A stretch of DNA of 16,153 nt from Zygnema cylindricum. Its lineage: Eukaryota > Streptophyta > Zygnematophyceae > Zygnematales > Zygnemataceae. The notes under the pieces were generated by a model, which saw only the letters and a list, made by a program, of their open reading frames with translations, had not been told where the DNA came from and ran no database searches. Position numbers and translations under genes: made by a program. This document shows positions 8,782 through 16,153 of this stretch, piece by piece (the first letter of the stretch is position 1; each line of letters begins with the position of its first letter). Location of the stretch: NCBI GenBank assembly GCA_037447655.1, contig JBBHKE010000650.1, forward strand, positions 1 to 16,153. The letters are read 5' to 3'.

Positions 8782-9894
8782 TGCCGCAAAGATTTCGCAG
8801 GTCTTAAGAAGGTAATCTAAATAGTGCTGACTCCAAGTTTATATAAAACCAAATGATTGACCCCTAGACAATCAAAACCTCATTACAGTTTCACCCTTGT
8901 GAAATAAGACTATTTGTGTGCTCAGTTTCACTACAGAATGCAAAGTTAGAATATGAGTTTTCGATAACATTCCCCACTTTGACTTTCCCTTAGAAATGCA
9001 ACCACCTTGGCTGACAAACACTCTGATTGACTACACCCGTGTGTATCTTGACTCCCCTGAGTCTGCAGCAAAAAGAATCACTGAAAATGGTCAACTGAGT
9101 TGATACTTATGGCTAGCCAAAGTTTGCCTTTTATATAAGATGCTCTGTGGGAGAGGCGACTACCTACCCAAAATATTCTAAGTCCTAAACCCCTATATAA
9201 ACCCCCTAGTATTGAGGTACTGACCAATCACAAGACTGTACCGTACAATAAAGTACAGATGCCGGAGTACTTTCTATACAGATAGTGTACGACATCGCCA
9301 TAATTCGACCTTTGTCACATCCAGATTTTTTGTCTTCCGTTCCGGAGATTCTGTAGACCTGTATGATGTTGCCACATGTCATCGGGAGTGGCGGAGTCTG
9401 CAAACCGCCAAATTGTCCTTTCCGCAAAGCCGACGCTAACCAAGGTCGTCCGATATCGGTATATAATACGGACCGTCGAAACAAATGTCCGTACAATTTG
9501 TTTTTTCCGGTATTAATAGTACAACTGTTCTATGCCCTATAAACCGTAATCTAGTTAAAGGGAAAAACCTACCTGTATCTGTTTATATACATATCAAACC
9601 CGACATACTTTAGCACTAGTCCTAGACTAAATGGACAAAGCTACCGGGTACGGTTGACTTGACTGACGGCAGGTACCAGGATAAATACCTGGGTCCGTCA
9701 AGTACCTTTTGGTAAATCTACCTAATTCACCCCATGTCTTCTCTAGTGAACTTAGGCAGCCATGGCTCTAACTCCTCTTATCCAGCCTTTAGTGAGTACG
9801 ACATGTATGGAGGCTTGGAGAAAGGAGTTAGAGGCAGACTGCCTCTTCTCTTTTCTATCCTAATATAGACCTAGAAAATACTTAAATATCAACA
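8782..9894 (-). repeat. 5' LTR of the copia element
   Basis: 1113 bp. Read on the minus strand it begins TGTTGATATTTAAG and ends GCGGCA. TATA-like words on that strand lie at 9128-9139 (CTTATATAAAAGG), 9191-9202 and 8838-8850. The first is a plausible core promoter, but the start site is not determinable here. The LTR carries an open frame (9206-9496) that also occurs in the other LTR; the two differ mostly at amino-acid-changing positions, so I do not treat it as a gene. Confidence 0.88.
9128..9139 (-). promoter_or_regulatory. Candidate TATA box of the 5' LTR
   Basis: The minus strand reads CTTATATAAAAGG, about 755 bases into the LTR. The same site in the 3' LTR (near 4845) reads CTTGTATAAAAGG, so it is partly decayed there. 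Position suits an LTR promoter; other TATA-like words in the LTR keep the choice open. Confidence 0.35.
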
Positions 9895-11363
9895 TTTTTC
9901 ATTTAATTGTTGATGGCGCCCTTGTTTTAAGCTAATTCATCCACATATTGGAGTAAAGGTTGCTTCCATTTCGTGAGGAACTTCTCTCGGCTCGTAAAGT
10001 AATACCGCTGGATATTTGAAACCAAATTCCACCTTCTTCATCTCTCATTAAATAAAACTTATATTTGCAACATCACGTAAAAAAGCAAATGACATTCGTT
10101 GAAATGCGTAATTTCTCAAAGGCATTACCTCCGGCTCACTCTTATGCATGATTTTTTTCGTATTTGGGGATTGGAACTGGTAGGTGGCCATAAGGTACAT
10201 TAACATTTTTGACACTATTTTGATACTTGGCCAAAATATAAATGTTTTTTGTTTACGTTTCGGGTTGCCTCACTTTTCGTTTTTAGGGATCTTGTCTAGT
10301 TCGTCTAGTTCTTCCAACCAACCTGTTGATTTGTAAGGATTCGTTTACTTCATTTCTCATGTGAAAGTGAATGCAATGTTGCACATGATTTGGTGCATGG
10401 CCGAGATTAACGTCAAAGTATAATGTTAAATATAATGTTTTTTGCGTACTCCGTCCTCGCTTCCACTTTAAAGGTCGTTCAAGCCTTAGGGTGACTTGAT
10501 TTTTGCCCACGATGTAGAGAGGACCCTTATGATATGGTCTTAACGGATTAGATTGGGCTATATTTTTTCTCGTGTGAAATTGCACATGGTCATGACAACT
10601 TAAGGTGCATCGACTAATATGGAAAGAGATCATGCCCAACAAGACTTGACAAATTACTTTCTACCACTTGGGATGGGGATTTTTGACAGTTTAGACAAGT
10701 CTTGGGACGATTTCTTATGTAATTGAGTGGGAAAAACTTTTTAACCTAGAGGCTTATGGAGTCCTTGACGGAACCTTCTTACTGCTTTCCGCCGTCAACA
10801 TGTATCAAGTGTCATTCACAAGGCAAGTCGTGGCACTCTTTCGATGGACCACGATAAAAGATGACATGTCGTCCGAGATTATTCCACAAATGGACCCGAT
10901 CTACATCCATGATCTTCGAGGTTGTAGACTTTGGTTTGATAGACTCGAGGGTAGTCATCCACAGTAACTTTTTTCTTTCAGTGGGTTTGGTAATTAATTG
11001 TTTTAATCATCTCCAACTTTTTTGTTTGTTCTTTATGTCATTGCCTATTTTCTCTTTATTATTGTAGTCAATCATTGTTCTCCTTTTTTTTTACACCCTT
11101 TATACCAACATGTTCTTTCCATCCCAAGTTTTGCAGTGAAGGTTATTTCTTCCTTAGTTTTGAAAAACGAAGAAAGTTTTGAAGTGATGTTTTTTAGACC
11201 GTAGGCACATATTCGACCTCGCCTGCTCATCCCTTTGAAAAATGGCTAAAGATACCTCCCAACATAGGGTTTCCTCCTTTTAGTTGAGTTATTATTGTTT
11301 TGACACCGTACTTGAAAAAAGGCCAGAACAAATTAATATACGAATTAAATCTTGAAATTTATG
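9895..11363. other. Unassigned DNA right of the copia element
   Basis: No recognised gene. The longest ATG-started frame is minus 10633-10283 (116 residues, rich in His, Arg and Asn). I recognise no domain in it and see no second line of support. A T-rich stretch lies at 10960-11170. No link to the repeats elsewhere in the window was found. Confidence 0.45.
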
Positions 11364-11487
11364 AAAGTTTTTGTACTCAGTTTGTACACTCTGTCCTGTG
11401 TTTAATTGTTAGTGCTAATAACGCCAAAGTTTTTGTACTCAGTTTGTAAACTTTATCCTATGTTTAATTGCTAGTGTTAATAATGCT
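11364..11487 (+). repeat. 62-bp tandem duplication
   Basis: Two head-to-tail units start AAAGTTTTTGTACTCAGTTT at 11364 and 11426, each running to AATAACGCC or AATAATGCT. They differ by a handful of substitutions. The unit resembles no other repeat in the window. Confidence 0.88.
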
Positions 11488-11632
11488 AATTCAGCGCGTC
11501 TAATTGACGACTCTTGTACTAAAAATATATTATCCCCTTCATTACATGGAAGCAAGTGTGACAAATTGCAACATCGTGTGCTACATGTGTCAAAGTGGTT
11601 AAAGAAGATACGAATTGATTATACAATGCTAA

Positions 11633-12116
11633 ATCGTAGTGTTGTGTATCGGCATGAAATTTATCGCCATAACACTGATACCGGTAGTTATCGATTATCG
11701 AACAGTCAAGGTTCTTGATATATCACCTCGAGACCAACAAATTCCTTATTGACGATAAATGGAAAAAGGATAGTACGCTCTATAATAGTACTTCGTGACA
11801 TACTGTATTATATTTTCATTGTATATACCGTGGTATGCCACCTGTAACTGTATGTTTCGCAAGTTGTGTAATGGAATAACGACGATTTATTACGACAAAA
11901 AAACCGTTCAGATATACGGTACGAAACGTACAACTATCGTCAATAGTTAACGGTACCGGACTACCGGTGTTATTGCGAAAAAAAACCGATATTATCGATT
12001 TTTTATCGGCGATACTACCAGTTTCGATATTTCGTGCCAATATATCGATTATCGGCAAGCCAAAAAAGGTACATATCGATTATCGCCAAAACCTTGCCGA
12101 TACACAAAACTACGAG
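11633..12116. mobile_element. Element D: 484-bp TIR element with TAA target duplication
   Basis: The ends are inverted: left ATCGTAGTG then TTGTGTATCGGCA, right (reverse complement) CTCGTAGTT then TTGTGTATCGGCA, about 21-22 bp with two mismatches. TAA flanks both sides (11630-11632 and 12117-12119). Inside, TATCGATTATCG occurs at 11689, 12043 and 12074. No coding capacity, so it is MITE-like. The TAA duplication is compatible with the PIF/Harbinger group, though the TIR does not start with GG as is usual there. Confidence 0.65.
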
Positions 12117-12119
12117 TAA

Positions 12120-12824
12120 GGCCTGTTCTCCATTAGGCGGTCCCAGTAAACATGCGGATACGTCTATTCCTTTTGTTTACTGGCACGGCCTTCCATTATG
12201 TCGTGCCAGTAGACATCGTGTCTCAACTATGATTGGCGCCACGTAGGTTAGTTTTCGAAATCTTAAAATCTAGAAATATTCTTCAAGTTTAAAATCTGTA
12301 CGTAATATTTGTACGGGTGGAGGTAGTTAATGATTCGTACGAAAATTTTGCGACGAGATTTTAATTTTGAAATTGAAAATCAAAATTTCGGTACGGAATG
12401 TCAAAAACGCGCCACAAACTTTTAAGGTCAGTGGATGTCAGAAGGAGCGTGCGAAGATATTTCGGTTGACCTGCATAGACCGTGGCGGAAGGCACATGGC
12501 GTGTACGACGTGTTCGATTCACATTGCCTGTTCGCGGTGGATTTTTTTTTCTAATTTTCACGTGTACCAATGGTAAGCGACCAGTGTGAAGAAACTCTCC
12601 TCCCGAGGAGAGTCTCTTCACACTGGACGATGTTCTTGAATACTTCGCGAATCTAAAAAAGTGTAAAATCCAACGGTCAAAATTTAGGCCCATAATATTG
12701 GAGCCATCCAGTAGACATGTTTCGTCATGTTTCGTCTGACAAATAAAAAAAATGGTACCAAATTGTATGAAATCGTACGGCGTCCAGTAAACAACCCCAC
12801 TTTTCCTCTAATGGAAGTTCACCC
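12120..12824. mobile_element. Element B: 705-bp TIR element with TAA target duplication
   Basis: Left end GGCCTGTTCTCCATTAGGCG and right end (reverse complement) GGGTGAACTTCCATTAGAGG are imperfect inverted repeats. TAA flanks both ends (12117-12119, 12825-12827). Relative of element A (2309-3065). Size, GG-starting TIR and TWA target suggest a Tourist/PIF-Harbinger-like MITE; this assignment is inferred. An internal inverted repeat GTTTACTGGCACG / CGTGCCAGTAGAC spans about 12170-12210. No transposase. Confidence 0.65.
12581..12626. other. Near-perfect 46-bp hairpin in element B
   Basis: Two 22-bp arms starting CCAGTGTGAAGA on the + strand are separated by only CC, with a single mismatch. The equivalent place in element A holds a partly decayed palindrome, so the hairpin seems to be a family feature. 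Confidence 0.85.
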
Positions 12825-12826
12825 TA

Positions 12827-13130
12827 AATTGTATGCCCTGTAGTCCTGTACGTAAATTATAGACAGCTCATTACAAAGTCGTTCGTTTGTCGTATGCCAA
12901 AAATATGGGCTAAAAACATTTCCGTTTATATAGCCGACTGCCTTCCGTCGAAATATTTTTCCAGAAAATAGCTCTCGCCATATGTCATTAGGAACGACAT
13001 ATATCGACGGAGGGGGATTTGCTTTATATCAATGGAAATTTTTCTAACAAGATTTGACGGGCATACGACAAACGAATTTGTACAGATTTTCTGTACTTTC
13101 TGGAAAAATCAAAAAATTGTACATACAATT
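12827..13130. mobile_element. Element C: inverted-repeat element next to B
   Basis: Paired arms centre on about 12979. TTCGTTTGTCGTATGCC at 12882-12898 has a perfect 17-bp partner at 13060-13076, and AATTGTATG at 12827 pairs with CATACAATT ending 13130. Between them, imperfect pairing includes CATTTCC/GGAAATT and CTTCCGTCGA/TCGACGGAGG. It is a MITE-like foldback of about 0.3 kb. A target duplication is not clear, since only the left side touches TAA. Confidence 0.55.
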
Positions 13131-13131
13131 C

Positions 13132-14171
13132 AAACATATTAGCTTAATTTTTGACGACAGCGCGACCTTTTCCGCCGGTTGCAATGCATGCGGGACAAAA
13201 TTTCTACGTCTAAGAGTGAGGTTCCATTATGGAAAAAATGCCGTTGTTTACTGAAAGCCGTACTGTTTCGTACAGTGCCGTACCAAACAAACGAAATTGT
13301 CAAAAAAACAAGGCTACTGAATGAAGAATTTCATTCTCCACGTTTATGGGCGTAAACGTGGACCGTCGGATGCATAATCGGATACGCCATCGTCTGACAC
13401 TTTCAGTTCGCACTAGTGATCCGGAGTAGGTCAATTCTCAACGCCTGAACGAATAGCATCGTGCCTCGTGGAAAAGTGCACAAATATCCACGATGACCGC
13501 GCGACCAGGTGGGTACACGTCGCATATGACATGTGCCTTCCACCAGGGAGGATGCGATGCCACCTGAAGCCGTAAGAAAATCTTTGACGTAGGATATTGT
13601 TTCAAGCTTTTGTTGCCATCCACGAATCTTTCTACATTTTCGTACGCTTTTACACATCTTAAGTTTCGTCCGCTCGTACAGATTTTATTCAATACGTCGT
13701 ACGAGTCACTTTTTACCTTCGTTGGTACAAATATGTGGTCACAATTTGCTGTTAGAGATTCTCTGAAGACTAGGAGAATAGTATTCTTCTATTACGTGGC
13801 CAAATCAAAGTGTGCCACGCAAAAACAATGTCGGTGACAGACCCGACAGAATGAAACGGTCGCTTCAGTAAACGAATTTTTGATGTTTACACAGACCGCT
13901 TAATGGAACAACGCTCTAATTTTCTTGTCGCCTGTGAGAAAAAAATGAATAGATTTACGGCAGCCACGTGTACCTTATAAACTGACAGTCTGACACACAT
14001 TTTTAGATTTCGTCTCATAGCGTTCCACGTAATCGCTGAGATTCTATTTTCAACGGGCGATTTTCTGGATAAAATGAAATGCAAATGTTTTTATTTCCTT
14101 CATTTCGGTAAGAACCATTGAGAACTGGCAAATAGTTCTATATACGTGTCAAATGGTAAAAAAGGTACGAC
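13132..14171. other. Unassigned DNA between repeats
   Basis: No gene recognised. Small perfect hairpins occur: GAATGAA/TTCATTC at 13319-13336 and CCACGTTTA/TAAACGTGG at 13338-13361 (6-base loop), standing next to each other. Two overlapping minus frames at 13403-13692 have no recognisable domain. Confidence 0.45.
13319..13361. other. Two adjacent small hairpins
   Basis: GAATGAA and TTCATTC flank a 4-base loop (13319-13336). Directly after it, CCACGTTTA and TAAACGTGG flank TGGGCG (13338-13361). Function unknown; there is no adjacent gene to terminate. Confidence 0.55.
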
Positions 14172-14174
14172 TTA
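14172..14174 (+). repeat. TTA target duplication, left
   Basis: TTA directly before GGGTACGTCCCC; partner at 16050-16052. Confidence 0.7.
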
Positions 14175-14750
14175 GGGTACGTCCCCATGTATTAAAGTAT
14201 CGTCTTTTAATCTGTCGTTTTCACCGAAATCGCAGTTCCGTACGAGAAAAAATTTAGCTGTACAAAAAAATCAATTCTTTAAAATTACAACAAACCTCAA
14301 GTTGATACTTTGAATGTACTTCATGTATGTCGTCATGCGAACGCATTTTGGCGTTTTCCTTTTTTCGACCCCCGGGCAAGAGAATCTAGCCCGTCAAAAA
14401 ACTTCATCAAAAATCACCTCGCGACCTGATTTCAGGGAAAGTACCGCCCAAACAACGAATAAAAAATGACCCACGCACGCGCCACACGAGTGGAAAATTT
14501 TTAGGACGAGGGAGAGTACTTGCTATTTTTCTCCCTGCCCGTCACGTGCATGTACGGAAAATACGAGGATGTACGGAAAAAAATTGCAGGGGTCTCGGAC
14601 CTCCAATTTCATTCATGGGTCCTCGGTAGAATTTTGCATCGTCGTCACCTCTCCCCTCTCCCTCTCACACTATCACTTTTATCTCACACTTTTTTGAATG
14701 AGGCACGACAAAACTGGTATGAAATGAAAGATATTTGAAAAATAAATCTT

Positions 14751-15671
14751 GGGAATTGCTAATCGCAGAGACGATTTTTGCTGCCTGCAGGTAGCTGTCA
14801 GAAATTGTACATTTGAGGTACAGTTTCGTACAAGCTACGTACCTTTAAGTTCAGATTTGACGGTCAGCCCGTCGAACAAATTTGACTGGCGAAATATTGT
14901 AACGGCGGTTAAAAAAGTGTTGCGCTTGCGAACGTCGACCAACATAAAAAAAACAACAATTCACACGGCCGGCGCAGGTTTACTGAAACAAAACTGTGGT
15001 AACCACATATAAATTAAATGGTTGCGCGCTGGTAGCTCCACTATGAGAGCACATGCCGACATTTGACTTAGCCGCAAAAATAGAAACTAATCGCAAACAG
15101 TTACACTGAATTGGACACAAATTAAAGGACGACGTACAACCTGCACAAACTTGCACGAAACGAAATAAACTTCGTACAAAATAAAAAAGCGTACCAACGA
15201 TGCGCGACCAAATTATTTATATGTTGGTACGCTTTTTTATTTTGTACGATGTTTTTTTGGTTTCGTGCGAGTTTGTGCATGTTGTACGTCGTCCTTTAAT
15301 TTGTGTCCAAGTTCCGTGTAACGGTTCGCGATTAGATTCCATTTTTGCGGCTAAGTCAAATGTCGGCGTGTGCTCTCACAGTGGAGCTACCTGCGCGCAA
15401 CCATTTTATTTATATGTGGTTGCCACAGTTTTGTTTCAGTAAACCTGCGCCGACCGTGTGAATTGTTGTTTTTTTTATGACGGTCGACGTTCGCAAGCGC
15501 GACACTTTTTTAATTGCCGTTACAATATTTCGCCAGTCAAATTTGTTCGACGGGCTGACCGTCAAATCTGAACTTAAAGGTACGTAGCTTGTACAAAACT
15601 GTACTTCAAATGTACAATTTCTGACAACTACCTACGCGCAGCAAAAATCGTCTCTGCGATTAGCAATTCCC
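14751..15671. mobile_element. 921-bp foldback element with ~448-bp arms
   Basis: Left arm 14751-15198 and right arm 15223-15671 are reverse complements, with about 28 differences by hand comparison (about 94% identity). Many of the differences are transitions. The loop is only 24 bases (15199-15222). Termini read GGGAATTGCTAATCGCAG. It has no coding capacity; frames such as 14749-15012 are shadows. A transcript across it would fold into a dsRNA stem of about 450 bp, a typical substrate for Dicer-type enzymes. A diverged single arm lies at 1942-2308. No matching target duplication is clear (CTT left, TAA right). Confidence 0.93.
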
Positions 15672-15773
15672 TAATTCTTTTGACTACCTTTACGTATATT
15701 TTTATTGCAAGTAGAGCGAAAGAAGTAGAGAAAATGAAATCGGGTATCCATGGCCGAAAGTTCTTGAATCTGA

Positions 15774-15797
15774 GACGTCACAAATGAGCGTGACGTC
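15774..15797. promoter_or_regulatory. Palindromic pair of TGACGTC-type motifs
   Basis: GACGTCAC and GTGACGTC flank an 8-base spacer. TGACG/ACGTCA is the core bound by plant bZIP (TGA/as-1-type) factors. There is no gene downstream within the window, so function is doubtful. Confidence 0.3.
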
Positions 15798-16049
15798 ATA
15801 ATGTTACAAAACCCTAAACATTTGCCATGTCACAAACTGTAGACTTCTACAACTGTCGCTGTTTTAGTTGGCGTCACCAATTACGTAGTCGTCGTCAACC
15901 GTCACAAAGTTGTACCTACGTCTACAGCCGTCACATTTCAAAGTTTCGATTTCATTTTCGCACATAGGGACGCTTTTCAAAGTAGTACGGAACACTTCAC
16001 TACAGTCCAAAATACTTTTTCAAAGTATCACTTACATGGGGATGTACCC

Positions 16050-16052
16050 TTA
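16050..16052 (+). repeat. TTA target duplication, right
   Basis: TTA directly after the right terminus ending GTACCC. Confidence 0.7.
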
Positions 16053-16153
16053 ATCTTCTACATGTACGAATGTGTACAAATTTAAAACAATTACAACAGT
16101 ACTGAAAAAATGAAAGCTATACTTTTTGGCGTATGCTAAAACAGTTCTGTGAT
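16053..16153. other. Right edge, unassigned
   Basis: About 100 bases beyond the TTA-flanked element; AT-rich, nothing recognised. Confidence 0.5.

Larger units (their letters stand above)
4497..9894 (-). mobile_element. Copia-type LTR retrotransposon with gag only (TR-GAG-like)
   Basis: Two direct repeats of about 1.1 kb flank 1.86 kb of internal DNA on the minus strand. The LTRs start TGTTGATATTTAAG (at 9894 and 6917) and end GCA or GTA (at 8782 and 4497). A polypurine tract precedes the 3' LTR, and a gag follows 48 bp after the 5' LTR. There is no room for, and no trace of, protease, integrase or reverse transcriptase, so the element would need enzymes from an autonomous relative. Without the later insertion it would be about 4.09 kb. 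LTRs differ at about 9-10% (10 of 115 bases in a sampled stretch), so it is not recent. Flanks TCCAT (4492-4496) and TTTTT (9895-9899) do not match, so no target duplication is visible. No clear primer binding site follows the 5' LTR. Confidence 0.88.
14175..16049. mobile_element. 1875-bp TIR element with TTA target duplication, carrying a foldback
   Basis: Left end GGGTACGTCCCCATGTA and right end (reverse complement) GGGTACATCCCCATGTA match in 16 of 17 positions, with weaker similarity continuing through AGTAT. TTA lies on both flanks (14172-14174 and 16050-16052). GG-starting TIRs with a TTA duplication fit PIF/Harbinger. No transposase frame is visible, so it is non-autonomous. The foldback 14751-15671 fills its middle; it is either a nested insertion or part of this element. 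Confidence 0.75.

Noticed and set aside
9895-9902. Target duplication of the copia element
   Set aside because: TTTTT on the right does not match TCCAT on the left; TTCAT a few bases further is likely chance.
10283-10642. 119-residue minus frame in 9895-11363
   Set aside because: It begins at a TTG; the first ATG gives 116 residues. No domain, neighbour or repeat evidence supports it. Worth a protein search, but I cannot call it a gene.
13403-13692. Two overlapping 84-residue minus frames
   Set aside because: Same DNA read in two frames, no domain in either, no supporting signals.

Overview
The window looks like a repeat-dominated, gene-free stretch of a eukaryotic nuclear genome. A plant-type Ty1/copia gag, several TIR elements flanked by TTA or TAA, long A and C runs and the lack of any dense coding track all point that way. 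A streptophyte (land plant or charophyte alga) is my best guess. It rests mainly on the style of the gag and is not secure. I found no host protein gene, rRNA or tRNA.

Layout. 1-1200 is A-rich low-complexity DNA with a 91-bp tandem duplication. 1767-3699 is bounded by a ~36-bp inverted repeat. Inside it are a single arm of a foldback family (1942-2308), a decayed TIR element called A here (2309-3065) and a 34-bp x 4 tandem repeat. 3700-4496 holds nothing recognisable except a C-run. 4497-9894 is a minus-strand copia-type LTR retrotransposon that carries gag but no pol (TR-GAG type): 5' LTR 8782-9894, gag 8733-7366, polypurine tract 6918-6930, 3' LTR 4497-6917. The 3' LTR is split by a 1298-bp insertion (5306-6603) with a 9-bp target duplication. 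Removing the insertion and one duplication copy returns the 3' LTR to 1114 bp, against 1113 bp for its partner. The insertion carries ten head-to-tail 49-bp units and then a TATA-like box.

9895-11629 has no recognised gene, only a 62-bp duplication. From 11630 two TIR elements stand in a chain TAA-D-TAA-B-TAA (D 11633-12116, B 12120-12824). They are followed directly by an inverted-repeat element C (12827-13130). B is a diverged relative of A. 13132-14171 is unassigned. 14175-16049 is a TIR element flanked by TTA, and its centre is a 921-bp foldback (14751-15671) with ~448-bp arms that match at about 94%.

The genes do not form a pathway: there is one gene, a gag broken by three in-frame TAG codons. 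The story is layered transposition, in which copia inserted, was itself hit by a tandem-repeat element, and small TIR elements landed beside one another. GTAC is strikingly common in the window (about 130 by rough hand count), which may reflect the sequence taste of the repeat families.
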